This document shows, piece by piece, positions 19,501 to 32,833 of a stretch of DNA of 64,000 bases. Source of the stretch: Syngnathus acus (taxonomy: Eukaryota; Chordata; Actinopteri; Syngnathiformes; Syngnathidae); assembly GCF_901709675.1 (NCBI RefSeq), contig NC_051101.1:2102501-2166500 (forward strand), in the 5' to 3' direction. The position numbers and the translations under genes are program-made. Numbering within the stretch: position 1 is the first letter of the stretch; each line of letters begins with the position of its first letter. The notes beneath the pieces were generated by a model, which was given only the letters and a program-made list of their open reading frames with translations, did no database searches and was not told the origin of the DNA.

Positions 19501-22500
19501 GGGGGGGCACAAAGACAGAATCCATTACTCTAACCTTGTCAAATTTCCATTTCAAACTGAAATATTCTCCTTGTGTGCTGGTAAATAAAGATACAATTTA
19601 TGTCTAAAAACATTTGAAGGATTCGTCAATGTTGAACCTCAGAAGCCTCGCGTCGTGGTTTTTAAAGCTTTAAATAGTACAGCAAGTCCCCACATATATG
19701 CAGTTTGGCATTGACCGGTTGACATTAATTCAGCAAGCGATAAAAGATTGCTTCAATACGTGAGGTTTAAATGGCATTTTCATACAATTTCTCACAATAC
19801 CTGAAATTTTATTCAAAACAAAGAAGTAGAAGACTGCAAAATTGAAATTAAGAACAGTGAAGCGATGCAGAGGGATAAAGAATACATGCCTGTGACGGAT
19901 GGACGGACGGGCAGGTGGGCGGACAGACGGACAGACACAGATAGATAGATAATTTATTGATATTTATATGCTCGGTCTACATGTTGCTCCAGCATGTGCG
20001 CTCACATATGAGTTGCTTTTTAACAGCTAACACATAGATGCTAATTCTTAGCACGTTAAGAGCATTTTCCATTGTATGCTCCCATTCTGCTTTTCTTTCA
20101 GCTCGTCTTTGGTTGTTTACACAAATGCACAAAGTGTAATTCTCGTGGCTTTGTGTTTATGTTGACGCTAAACTTCATCTGACAGTGACATTAAACAGTG
20201 TGAAGCCTCTTAAAAAAACTTGGTATTTGCCAAAGTACTTGCAATTAATTGCTCAAATCTCAGGACTGCGCTTGGACAAACGGACGGACAGAAAATCCCA
20301 GGCAATGTTGCGTTCTTTTTTGTGAGATGTCTTTGTTGATTGGCCTCACAGTGACCATTTGGAGCAGCTCCTTAAATGTGCGTCCTTTGCAGATAAAGAC
20401 AAAAAGGGACGGCTTGCTTTGAACCGTCAAACGCCGAGCTGCAGTATGCCATTCCGCCACTTCGTGCCTCTTCTGGTGCTTTTGTTGATAAGCTCTAATG
20501 AGGTTCCGCTCGGCTACATTTGGGCTGCGACGATGCAAGTCTGTTGATAGCGGCGGGGGATTATTGATGCCGAGAGGTTCTGGCGCGCTTCTTGAACCGC
20601 CGGTCGCAGCAAAGCGTGGGGCGGAGGAGCAAAGAAAAGACGAGGTCGAGATGCTTGAAAGGAATCGACAGACTCTATGAGAGGGAGGCAAGTCGAGCCA
20701 TGCGGGGCGCAGCAGAAGAATGAAAAATAAATCGAGTCGTCGAGTGACCTAGGCTGACCGACACAGGGTCTTTTTCGACTGTTACTTGAATCGAGGACTC
20801 GAAAGCGGCGCTTCCACTTTCCTCGCTAAGATCCCTTCGAACATAGCTTTGCTACCGAGGATTGTTTTGAGGAATGACAGGCGAGCCGAGACCCGGACTC
20901 ATCCGTTGGGCTTTCGGAAAGGTGGCGAGAGAGTCAGAGAGATGCCGACAGGCGCTGAAGGAGAGAGCAATTAGATTTATCTGCTCATTAACAGAACGGG
21001 TAATTGACTACATGAGTCTGCGGTGATACGGCGAGGGGGGGAAAAGGGGCCGAGGAGGAGAGAGAGCAGGTGTGCGGGAGGGGGTGGGGGCTAACGAAAA
21101 GTGGAAGCATTCCAGAGAGATCAACAGAGAAGAAGGCGAAAAATGAAAAAAATGGCAAGAAAGGAGCAGGAGAGCGATGGCTGCCACCTGTAAATCACTC
21201 CGCTGAGGACAATGAAAAAGGGAAGATGAGGCAGAAGGGAGGAAATTAGGAGAAACGTGCTCGCGTGGGCTTTGTGTTGACAGCAACATTTATGCTTGGA
21301 AGGCCTCCGAGAAGAGACAAGTTGTTGGAACCCCAGCGGCGTGCGTCCGTCAAACACAGCTGGGACCAAGCCAAATGTTACCTCAGCATGGCAAACGACT
21401 CTTTGTCAAACATGTTCAACCCTTTAGGGCCCCCCACTTTATAAAAATAAATAAAAAATGCACCCCTGAAGACAACAACATATCCCGCCGGGCATGTTGA
21501 CTCTTGGAGTATTTTTACAAACGCTCAAAAGGTGAACATGATGTGAAGAAAAGTGCGCCGCGCACTCAACGTTCAAATCGATTACCAAACAAACGGATCG
21601 TTTTTGAGAATCGATTGTAATGGATTCGGTGACATCTAGATGCATTTATAAAGGAAGCAAAATGGAAATGGGCGACAAGATGAACTCCTGCACTTGCTTG
21701 CTTCTTCATTAGCTGCGCAGAAACAATTGCAGGAGCTCCGTTTTTTTTATTTCACAATTATTTTTAGCATGAACCAAGTGTTATTTATGGTCCATGCATT
21801 ATTGAAAATAGTCAGGATTATTTTCAGTTGACTTGCATGTTTGACAGCTCTTTGTTTGGCCGTTTGATGTCGCTTGTAAGTCGCAAATGCGATGACAGAC
21901 GCGCGCCGCACATACAGTCATCCAACAAATGCTGGCGTGTTTGTTTCACTCGTGCAGTTGGCAACACAAAAGCACATTCAGCCCACACAAATAAGCCGTC
22001 TGTCATCTTTTAGGGGGGAACGACTCTGCCAGCCATGTAAGGTTTCATGTCGAGATAATTCCAGCCACTCTTTCACTCGCTCAAGGTCATCCCGCTTCTG
22101 TTTTTTTTTTCCCCACCACTTTCGACTTGTTTTCAATAGCTATATTTCTAAGATACATTCTTTTGAGAATCGACTATTCTCACAATTTTTCCGTTAAATA
22201 AAAGAGTAATTGGACAGATTTCTACAAAAACGATTCCAAATCTGGATAAAAATTGCATTCGGAAGGGTTTCTCGTGCCGAACCTTTTCTAACTCATTTGG
22301 GTTGGGTTCGGCCTGACACTCCCGCTCCCACATTTGGATTCCATCTGGTAGAAAAACGGTCGCTGCCGTAAGATGACTTCTTTCATCGCTCGACTGCAGT
22401 GTCACTTTTCCGCCAGTAGAGGGTGCTAATCAACTGAAGGGCACGTTAACGCCACTGCATTATAATCTGTCGGAAATGTTCGAGTAGATGCCGCAGCGTG

Positions 22501-24629
22501 GTGCGAGGGGCGCAAACTTGTTTTCATTTTCCCTAGCCCTCGTTTCAAGTGTGTCTACAAGAGCATGCAAGCGTACCAGTCGGAGGAACCCGCCATCCGA
22601 GCATGGGCGCGCACCTCCATGCTTGACGGCCACAGGAAATGACTTTTTCCACAAATACGATGACGCTGCAGGCCTCCTTTCAGATAGTCTTAAAAAGGCC
22701 GCTCTGTCTATGAATATGGAGATGAGGATTTAGCAGGGAGGCTACGTTCAAGTGTGTGTGTGGGGAAGGGGGGGGGGTAGATTTGGCGTCTTTTTCTTGC
22801 CTGCCTGTGCAGCCCTGGGCTGGATTTAAAGGAGGCCGGTGCGTGGATGTGAGGCCCGCATGAGAGCGACGATGACGCCGCCGCCGGCGACAGGTCAGAG
22901 AGTAATTACACACAGCCACACACAAGCCTGTGGACACAAGAGAAAAACACACACATTCTCACCTTTTATTTTAATCCACAGTTTGGATCTGCTTTTTTTT
23001 TTTTATTCATGCACCCCCACACATGCTCTCAAAACACTGCTATGGTTCTCTTTCATACACGAGTATTTATATAACAGCATTATATTCATAAATACACCTA
23101 CTCTTTTTTTCATGAAACATTCCTCAACCATTTGCTGAAATTGATTTCTTTCTGTAATGCTCAAAGATGCCACAAGGTGGCGCCAAACCTCGGGCTGACT
23201 GAAAAGTAGTAACTGGTGTATATATAATTTATTAGAGGTTATTCCAGAACTTTAAATTGTTGTGTGACTTGAGTCTGATCGTGGTGGACACATGCTTTGG
23301 TAAAGTTACAGTTTGTTTTGGCTTCACAGCTTGAAAACGAATTAGGTGACATGTACAGGTCATAGGTCGCATTCACTGATAATGTTTAGTAATGATTTAT
23401 CTTTATCCATATTTTTTTTATCCACCGTGCTTTGTTTTAATAAGCTGTGCCGACAACCTCGGATGAGGAATATGAAGTTTGGAGACAATGAGTGGCATTT
23501 TGATGGCAATGCAAGTTGCTTTGTTGACATTGTTAACTGACAGCGACATCACCGGTGTGATGGAATGAACTAAACAATCAAAATGAGGAGTAGAACACTT
23601 CCCCTTGAAACTATTCTCAATACCAGTCTGTCATCTTTGCGCGCCAAGTCATCATTTGTCATTAACGAGTGTCGGAATTCACCCAGAGGTATCGTTGCAC
23701 GCTAACATCTGTACAAAACTAGTAAGAGTGTTTGTTGTTGCCCCTCCTCTTCCACCAGCAGCTCGTCGCCATCCATCAATGCACCCCACCGGTGTGCCCT
23801 CCATAAACAAACTGACTTCATTTACATGCTGACCTTCAGCGGCACAAACCCTCGTCAACATCTCGGCACTCCACTTGAATTACATTTCATCAGACGGTGG
23901 AGAAAGGATGTCAGGCCAGTCGGACGCTGCAGGGGGGCACCCTCCCCCCCACTCGCCTCCTCACTCCTTTTTCCAGATCCTCATTCTAATCAGCGTTGTC
24001 ATTGGAGAAAACCAATGGAAGTGTTGAAGATGGCGGGTCCACTTGACACCGTCAGTGCGGTGAGCGCATGTTGGCCGCGGGGCGCCGCCCGCCGCGAGAA
24101 TTCAATTATACACCTTCGGCGACAGTGCGAGCACATGTTTGAGTGTGATGAGCAGCAGTGTGAAAAGTGGCGCTATATTTGTAGCAGCACCCTTCAAAGT
24201 GCTCAGGACAAATGGATCTAGCTTGTTCTGGCATGTCAAAGCTACACGAAGACTCGTTCTCATTCGGGCGGCGTTGCTGACAATGCCGTATACTCGCAAT
24301 AGGGAGAAAGAAAGGCGCTGGCGGCCATCTTACGTTGCCACTCAATAAGCTCACCTGTTTAAGGTGAATATATTCATTTCTCAGTACTGTTCTCACATTA
24401 TTTTTCGACCTACTTTTTATGTCCTCCACATGATTCTTTAGTACGTGCAACTTATGTACAGGAGACAATTATATTTCCCTCGCACGCAATTACAGGGATC
24501 ACACAAATATTGATGAAATGCAAGTAAACTCCATTCCACTTAGTCAAGCAGAGGCAATTGCTCTAAGACTTCAGGGGAAGCTCAGCTTCCCCTAAAATGT
24601 CAAAAAATAAGTGATTAAATACTATTGTG
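10543..24629. other. non-coding, no exon recognised
   Basis: A 14-kb stretch without a defensible exon. It holds microsatellites (16459-16549 and smaller GT tracts near 16720, 16943 and 17309) and GGAC/GATA short repeats at 19892-19952. At 18949-18962 an ATGCAAAT octamer overlaps a TGAGTCA site. The longest open frame (17774-18352, plus, 192 codons) has no domain or splice logic. It is likely part of the long intron upstream of the exon at 40771. Confidence 0.55.
16459..16549 (+). repeat. (CA)n microsatellite with CG-containing interruptions
   Basis: About 60 bp of perfect CA is followed by a compound tract interrupted by CGCACG. It encodes nothing. Confidence 0.95.
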
Positions 24630-25612
24630 CAGGGGTCACCAACCTTTCTTAAACCGAGAGCTACTTCCTGGGTACTGATTAAGGCAAAGAGCTACCAGTT
24701 TGACACATACTTCTGAAATAGCCAATTTGCTCGATTTAGCTTTCACTAAGTGTTATTATTGTCATTTCCAGTTCACATGTAAGTGATTTTAACAAGAATA
24801 GCAAAAATACAGTCGACCACAATCCGTTCCAGAAGGCGGTTCGAGAAGCGAATCGGTCGAATTCCGAATCTATTTTTCCCATTACAAATAATAGAAAGAA
24901 ATTTAGTCCGTTCCAAGGCTAAAAAAAAACGCCTTTTTTTTAAGCATTTTGTCATTTGCGCATTTTTGTCTGATCGCGCAACTGCAGGGCACCGCCGAAC
25001 GCGCAACCGTAGCGCGTCGCCCACCGCGCAACTGCACCGCGCTGGTCGCATTATTGTGACAGAGCCGTCGCTGAAATTTAGAAAACATTTTTAAAGTCCT
25101 GATGTACTTTCCAGAATTTAAGTGGACCTAAGTGCGCAGGGAGCTTAATTTGGTCCGATCGCGCAACCGCAGCGCGCCGGGCGCTCACTGTCGCATCCCT
25201 TTAAGAGCGTCTTTGTGTTTTAGGATGGCTTTACTGCTCCCATTTGCTTTCTCTGGAGGCATGATTAGGGGTGAATACAATCCTCAAAGTAATGAAAATA
25301 CAATAACTACGGAGTCAGTCGGCATCCGGGCCGCGCTGTCGGGTTTTCTCAGGTCCTCCCGGCTCAACTTGCGAGGTTCGACCTCCGAATTATGTTCAAC
25401 AACCGAAGCAAAAAAATCTCGAATTTTTTATTCAAATTCCGATTTGTTCGAGAACCGGGACGTTCGGAAACCGAGGTTTGACTGTAAAATAAATAGATGC
25501 AGCTCACTGACAAGTGCCGCTATTTGAGCTAATTTTAGAACAGTCCTGCGGGTGACTCATGCGGTCCTCACGGGGGACCTGGTGGCCGCGGGCACCGTGT
25601 TGGTGACCCCTG
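24630..25612. mobile_element. hAT-like element interrupted by a nested MITE
   Basis: It starts CAGGGGTCACCAACC and ends GTTGGTGACCCCTG, a matching inverted pair typical of fish hAT MITEs. The candidate 8-bp flanks (CTATTGTG and GTTGTGTG) match at only 5 of 8 positions, so the target duplication is decayed or absent. The body at 24630-24807 and 25487-25612 is split by a Tigger-like MITE at 24810-25484. Confidence 0.75.
24810..25484. mobile_element. Tigger/pogo-like MITE nested in hAT element
   Basis: It lies between TA dinucleotides (24808-24809 and 25485-25486), as expected for Tc1/mariner-superfamily insertion. The right end reads GAGGTTTGACTG; the left end is a diverged CAGTCGACC. The subterminal sequence includes CACAATCCGTTCCAGAAGG on the left and GTTCGAGAACCGGGACGTTC on the right. 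The interior has the CGCGCAACTGCA-type motifs shared with the copies at 46183, 50962 and 53366. It has no transposase. Confidence 0.8.
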
Positions 25613-27989
25613 GTTGTGTGTACATGTCACTGACTAAATATGCACTATGTTGGTTCAGAATCAGCTTCTTATCACTGGTAACAGTGTAGACGCCGGGCGA
25701 AACGAGACAAGTCATTGGATGAATGCTGGACTTTGTCCTGCCCATCGGACGCCCAGCTTCTCTAGGGGTCTATGGGGCAGTGGGCTAGCCTCGTCCGGCC
25801 TGGACTTTCAACTTCTGCATGATGATTGGATGATCTGTCTGAGGCTGAATCCCTTTTTGATTGACAGGGAATGAAATGAGCGAAATGGCAATCTTTCGGT
25901 GTCAACATCCGTGGGAGCATTTTTTAAATTTTCATTCTGTTCAGAGTTGAACCGGAGACTTTTCTAATCCTCTTAACGACATTTTCTTTGTTAAAAATGA
26001 CTAGCAACAAATCGAGCTTCTATTTCTGGTGGGTTCTTTTCGTAGCTGATTGTATTTGGAGACTGATCTCTATCACTCTTTCTGACTTCTATCGCAGTTT
26101 CTGTCCCTCCCGAGCAGCAGGTATTTTATGATGAAGGCCGAAATTGAGCATTCCCTCCTTGAAAGACTAGCATCCGCCACTGAAGTCAAGGGATTCAAAC
26201 CTCGAACCTGTCAGGCGGATGCACTTGTCAATCATGCTGCTGTTTGCCGTTTTTGTGCTTTTTCATCTCCTGTTGCGTTTCGTTCATTTGTTTTTGTGTC
26301 ACTTGAGCGGCGACATGCCACATTTGCACATGAAACAAAGCAAGTGGCGCTCCAACCTTCGTGCGCACGTGCAATTTCTCAAGCATACTAACCTGAAACC
26401 TCAACATAGTAATTACGGCACTTGAGGGAGTATAATGACTTCCAATTTTATCTATATACTTCCGCTCGCACAAAGAAAGGACACCATTTTTCTCACCTGC
26501 CATCTCAATCTTTCTGGCCTTATCGAAGCTGAAAGCAGCACTGCTCACACGCACTCACACACATACCCGGGTTTCATAAAAAGCCGCCCAAACAGCAAGA
26601 GCGGGATTAAAAAGCAGCCTGAATGCATCCCTCCTTTCCATCGGCTGCAACTGGAGCGATGCTCCCTTTTCACGCAGCTTCCACGCGGCTAAACTCATCC
26701 TTTTCACCGCTAACGCCTCAGGTTCAAATACGTTGTGCTGCGTGTGTGTGCTAAATAAATATTGCAGATAAATATTTTCCCTGCACTGGCTGTTATCTCT
26801 CTTACCTGATTCTCGCTCGCCTGCTTTTAATTAACACTCTTTATGTGGCACCTCTGTTGCTTGGGTATCGCTCCATCTCAGCCCGGGGGCGGTGGTGTGT
26901 GTGTGTGTGGGGGGGGTTAGCACTCACTCCCACCACCAGCTTTCTGTAATGTTTCCAAATTAAATCGGCAACAAACAGCGAGCCTCGTGCACGGCCATCT
27001 CACTCGCTCACAATCCCCACACAAAAGCACCCACGCACACGCGGCCCTCGAAAGACATTAATACACTCGAATGGAAAACCTCACGCAAAGATGCAGTGGC
27101 AAAACCATCCCTCATCTGCTTTTAACGGTCGCTTTTTCCTCTTTCTCTCCATTTTTGGTTGGAACCACAAAGACCTTTTGCTCGTCCCAAGAATCCGACC
27201 GACGGTGACGTCAATGTTGCCACAGTTACTTTGAAAGAGGAACTATTACCTCACTGAAAACTTGACATCACTTTTTGAAGTTGCTGATTACTTTTTTTAA
27301 CTAGATTACTAGATGACAAGTTATTATTTAGTTACATTCAACTGATGCCAACAAGCCCGCTTCACAAAAGTGAGAGCTGGTTTTGCTAATACGTCGTCGA
27401 AAGGACTTTGGATTTCACTTAACATATGCGGCTACTTTTTTATTTTTTATTTTTAGAAAAAGCAAGCAACTTGAAAAATGTTTTCTAGAAGACATTGGAG
27501 GTCGGCCGTCAGCAGCGAGCCGAGTGGAAAGCTTTTGCAATCTGGCGACGCGAGCGATAGCATCGCAGCGGGAGCTCCGGCTTTGGGCGACGTCTGATTG
27601 GAGCCCTTTAATCTTTTGATCACATCACACACTGAGTGTCTTGGCGCAATCTCTGCAAAAGCTCCACATAACTTCACTAAATGTGCGTTAAAATGTTGAC
27701 CCGCGTGCGCGTGCATGCAGACACGCACACAGTTTTTTTTACTTTACTTGCCGTCGCATACTTTGAGATACGAGCGGTGGGGTGGCAGTGATGGCAGTGA
27801 GAACCTCACTTCATCATAGGCATCACTCTGGCAAACAGTCAACAATTCTTCAAAACAAAAAGTGAGGCCTTGGGCCGTTTGGTGCCACTCTCAGTTGAAG
27901 TCTACTGTCAAATAAGCCATAAACCAAACAATAAAACAACCACATAGCATAGCCTTGCAGTCCACTAGATTTATGAAAACACTAATTAG
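25613..27989. other. non-coding, no exon recognised
   Basis: No supported exon, RNA gene or mobile element is seen. A short GT/G-rich tract lies near 26896-26917. Confidence 0.5.
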
Positions 27990-28742
27990 TAGGGGTGTAA
28001 ATCGCGGGTTTTGTCACGATACGATATAATATCGATACAAAAACACACGATACGATATTTGCCGATATCTTAAAGCCTGCTGTGATTCATTCACGATACA
28101 TCACGATATAGTGCTCCACGATCGATATTTTTATTTTTATTTTTTTTTTCTAAATAAAAAATACAGAACAATATCCTGATTTATAACAATTCATACGCAA
28201 AATCAACAAGGTACTGCAAACTCTTTATTTAGGAAATTAGAAGAGTATTGTAGTATACAAAGTGCTTATTTTAACACTGAACTTTATCAAATTCCTATAT
28301 TTTTTCTCATATAAGTAAAGAAAAATGAATATTCTTACACTTTAAAGTGCATTACTGAACTATTTATTTCCAATAATTGTAATTGTCCGTTGAGCCATCT
28401 TTTCTTTGGAATCCAAAGTGCTTCCAAACGAATGACTTGAAGCCCAAAGGGGAGCGAATTTCCTCGTCTTCTTGGACACTAGCCATAGCACCAGCCCAGG
28501 AGCCGCGTAGTTGTCGGCTCCCCTTTCACGTGCCTGCTCTGCTCACAACACAGCACGCCGCGTACTGCTCCCGGAAAGAGGAAGCAAGCAACAATGAACT
28601 GGATTTCAAAATAAAGTCGCGTCTAATGTCCGAGGTCAAACACGGCGATATAAATCGATGTTTACGTTTAGCATTGATGCCAATAAATCGTAGAGCATTA
28701 TATCGATTAATCGATGTGTATCGATGAATCGTTACACCCCTA
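27990..28742. mobile_element. hAT-like TIR element with perfect 8-bp target duplication
   Basis: The left end is TAGGGGTGTAAATCG and the right end CGTTACACCCCTA. The flanks carry the perfect 8-bp repeat CTAATTAG (27982-27989 and 28743-28750). The subterminal regions are rich in ATCGATA/CGATACGATA motifs in inverted arrangement, so the single strand could fold extensively. Length is 753 bp. I see no convincing transposase in it; the 114-codon frame at 28383-28727 has no recognisable motif. Confidence 0.88.
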
Positions 28743-28750
28743 CTAATTAG

Positions 28751-30738
28751 CATCAATGTTGCCATGCTAACACTTGCAACACATGCAGAAAGATAATATA
28801 CCAGTGCACATATTCTTTGTCTTCCGGGAAAAAAAGACCAATATCAGCGCCGTAAAGATGAGCTGAGAGGAGTTGAGACGATGTACCTTTTAAAAGTCCC
28901 TCCAGCATGATATTGCGCTGACTACATTATGAATAATGGAAAGGGACAAACTTTGGCCTGTTTTACTTTTCACTGTCACAAGTTGAAAAACTTTTTTAAT
29001 TGGCAATGAGACAAGAGTCATTTTTGAGGAGGCGCAATGGCATGACAGTGGCATCCTCACCGGCGTCCCTCTGCCACCGTTAAAGCGGAAAGCGCAAAGG
29101 AGAAGATTGTTATGGCTGCATTCCGTCGCCGGGGAGTCGTCTCGCCGCCATCTCACGCAAGCCGGGAGATAAAAACCCGTCAACGCGGCAGGAACGCGCA
29201 AGCGAGCCAAGGGTCACACAATAAAGCTCAGTGGCGCAAATCGGCAGGTCCAGTTGTCCATTAGCACGGCGCCGCGTGGAAACGATCCTTGAAGCCGCGG
29301 GTGCTTTGCAATGATGGAAGTACAATTTTGTTGGAATGATTTGCATCCGCAGTTTACAACCAGCATTTATTCCAGGACAGCAGTTGCCCCAAAATGACAG
29401 TGTGTGACCAGCAGCTGGACGCAAGATATGTTTGAGATTCACAAAAAAGCCCTATTGTCTGCATGAGCGGTGATAGACTCCACAAAAAAACTCAAAAACT
29501 TGCCTTGAACTGAATGAAGAACTTTCCATGATGGGAGCAGCCACTGCAGTGCGGCGTTAAATCATCAGCGTGCAATCTTACATCACATATGCAAAAGGAG
29601 CCTTATGAGGCTTTGGCAAGTAGGCCACGATCCCGAGTTAACTGGGACCCCCCCCCCCCCCTTCCAATCGACTCTTTATTGTGCCGTAATGAATACGCAG
29701 CCCATAAAAGAAAGTTGCTGCAGGAGAGAGCGGCAGAGAGCTCAATGACAAACAAGAGGCAACGCGGGTCGTTTACGGGCCGGCTGTAAAAGATCCCTCC
29801 TGGCTTTTACGACATCCAGTTTAGACTAATACCACGTTTTTTGGTCACACTTTTGATTTGCACCCCGGGCGGCACCCTGTCTGTTTGCAGGTGCCTTTAA
29901 ATAAGCCTCATTAAGAAGGCAAGCAGCAGAGAACCAAAGTGTCCACGCATCAAGGTGGGCTCGTCCCGTCACGCTGCCCCACCCCCAGCCACCCCCTTTT
30001 CACCTTGCCCACTTAAGGTTGCGATTGATTCCGGCTTGGTCGCCATCGTCCAGAATACAAAACTTGTTTTGTGTTTTGGCAGGAGCAAATCAGGCAACAT
30101 ATTACGACCATCTTTATTTCCTACAAATATATTTGCATTATTTTCTAATATTTATTTTCTTCTTTCATGTAATATCTTCACATTATTAGTATTTTTTAAA
30201 TTTTTATATTCACAAATTTGTTTATTTTGTCAGATATTTAGGTATTTAGGGTGATTTTTTAAAAATTATTTAATAATTTTATATAATGGATAATTCTTGT
30301 TTGATATTTACTGTAAAAATAATCAACGAGCTGTAGCAATGATAATGCTTTAGAGCAAATTTCTTCTTCTAGGTCTCTTCTACAGTTGGGCCTCCAGAGA
30401 CCACAAAAATAGGGGACGGAAGGTTTTGGTCCGAAATACAAAAGGGCATTTGATAGCATACAACAGGCACAAAGAAGGAACAACGCAAGATTGAGCGGGG
30501 CCAAAAGGAACAAGACCAAAAGGACACAGACAGTAGAAAGCTGGTGATAAATTCATAAGTGGACGAGATGGCGAGAGAAAATCGTGAAACTGAGTGACAC
30601 GGAAGACGCGGCCGTGTGTTGAAGGGAACAAAAAAAAATATGAATAAAAGATGGAGGAGCAGACGGAAAGAATGGGTAAAAAAAAAGCAGAAGCAGAGGT
30701 GAGGGAGACAGCTGCTGGAACCATCATAATCCCAATAG

Positions 30739-30802
<64 letters not shown>

Positions 30803-32490
30803 GTGTGTGTGTGCGTGTGTGCGTGCGTGCACGCTAAATTGCCTGCAGTTATCAAGTCCAGCTCCGTGCGATGACGTTAATGCGGCAGCTCGATGCATTC
30901 TCACGAGAATTTAGTGGGAAATTCACACACAGCAAAATAATTCAAGGCTATATTACTTTCATAACTTCCTCATAACAACTTCCAATAATGGGCACTAAAA
31001 ATGTCATCATGAGCTAGCCTGACGGTTAATTGTATCTCATGTTTACATAGAGATGAATCAATTATGGCACGGACTTGAGATAGGAGCTTATTAGAGTGCT
31101 TACCACACTTGTAACTCAAAGCAGAGTGTGCTCCTCATTCTGCTGTTCGTGAGCCTCCTGGCCACCTGGGGGCGGTATGAGCAGAGAACACTTTTTCCTG
31201 CCTGGTTGCGGCAGTCAAATTTGTAGTCACGCAGTCATTCATCATCGAACAAAAAGAATCACACTATCATCTTGTACTTAAAAATAATGAATTTGAATGT
31301 AAATAATTAAACAGTTAATGTGGCAATTGAATTCATTGTGCTGCTCCTTCTGGTTTGCCTGTCTTGGCCACGGGGAGGCAGTATAATGCTGTACAGTCAG
31401 ACGGACAAATAAAGACCAAGCCCAGAAAATGTATATAGTTTTAGGTAGCATGCCAACTTTCTTAAATTGGGGGGATGCAAAGCGCCTCAAGGGCCGAGTA
31501 ACGAAGATGGAAAAAAAGTGGAGGAGGAACAAGATGCGAGATGCGAGAGATTGAGGAAGCGGGCGAGGGAATTCAAAGGGCCTGTAAGGGAGCTCAACTG
31601 CGCTTTACTGCAAATAATAGCAAGAAGTCATGGTTAGGCAGGAGACAGCAGGTGAGCCACGGGGGGAGCAAAGGATGGCGGGTGGGGGAGACGGCCGGTG
31701 GGGGTCCCTTAAGTACACGGCGCCCGCTGAAAAGTAAGCCTCCGCCTCCAGAATGTTGCAGCGTGCCATCAAAACGCATACATCAGCATTCCTGCGCCCA
31801 GAAAGCCGAAAGGCAATGAGATCAAAAGGAAGAAGGAAATCGGCGGCGAGGAATTCAAGTGAAAGGACGACAAAAGAAGGGAGCCAAGAGGGAAACAAAC
31901 TGCACAAGTGATGCGGATGCAAATTGGAATGTCACTCAGTTGAGCGGATTGCCAGAAAATGTGTGAGTAGGAAGATTTGTCGTTAAGGACTGATTGTTTT
32001 GATGACCTCACAAAAAGTGTAAAACAGAAAAAAAAAAGTTTTGTTTTCAATTCTTGACTACCTGACTTGGCAGTACACAAACAAAGAAGAATTTCACAAC
32101 TACAACGCAACATTATTAAAAGCATTATTGATGCCACCCGTTTATGGCGTTTTGCATTGTATGATAGCATTAGGCTAGCTGTATGTTTTGTTTTAGGTTT
32201 GCTTTGGTTTATGGTTTGAAAATGATGCCAACAACGGAAAGGACACGAAGTCCCTGCTTGATTCAGTGGCTGCACACTGGGGAGGATTTCCAATGAGGCT
32301 GCGGAAAGGCGGCTGGAAGGATTCGATTTTTGCTACAAGTCCAGTTTGGAAATGAAACCTCAAGTTCTCTTCTAGGTGCTATGTGCATGACAAATCGAAC
32401 AAGTTGAAGCTGAAAACGAAACCGCCGAGCTCAAACCTGCAGTGGAGCAAACGGTGACGCTCTCAGCGAGCCTCCCGAGAGCCCGTAGAG
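28751..32490. other. non-coding, includes a GT microsatellite
   Basis: No exon is recognised. It contains the (GT)n tract at 30740-30830 and a poly-C run at 29650-29661. Confidence 0.5.
30740..30830 (+). repeat. (GT)n microsatellite
   Basis: About 90 bp of GT, perfect at first and then interrupted by GC-containing units. The open frames on both strands are artefacts of the repeat. Confidence 0.95.
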
Positions 32491-32825
32491 CATAGGTGTC
32501 AAACTCAAGGCCCGAGGGCCAGATGCGGCCCGCCACATCATTTTATGTGGCCCGTGAGACAGATTTTGCATCGACTTTGTATCATGACTAAAATTACAAA
32601 TTGTCTTCACTTTTAAAAAAATAGGTATCGCTTGCTATTTTTATTATCATTTGTCTTTATAAAATATTTGAACAGTTTGTATTACTCTCTGATTTCAAAA
32701 ATAGTTATTCATCAGTTTTTTTGTAGCCTATACTGAATATAGAAGATGTTGACAATCATAATGGCCCTCCGAGGGAAACTATGACTACGATGCGGCCCGC
32801 GAGAAAAATGCGTTTGACACCCCTG
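32491..32825. mobile_element. hAT-type MITE with perfect 8-bp target duplication
   Basis: The left end CATAGGTGTCAAACTC and right end GTTTGACACCCCTG are inverted repeats. The element is flanked by CCGTAGAG at 32483-32490 and 32826-32833. Length is 335 bp. Subterminal GGCCCG/CGGGCC motifs (including GATGCGGCCCGC at both ends) are typical of a widespread vertebrate hAT MITE group. It has no coding capacity. Confidence 0.88.
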
Positions 32826-32833
32826 CCGTAGAG

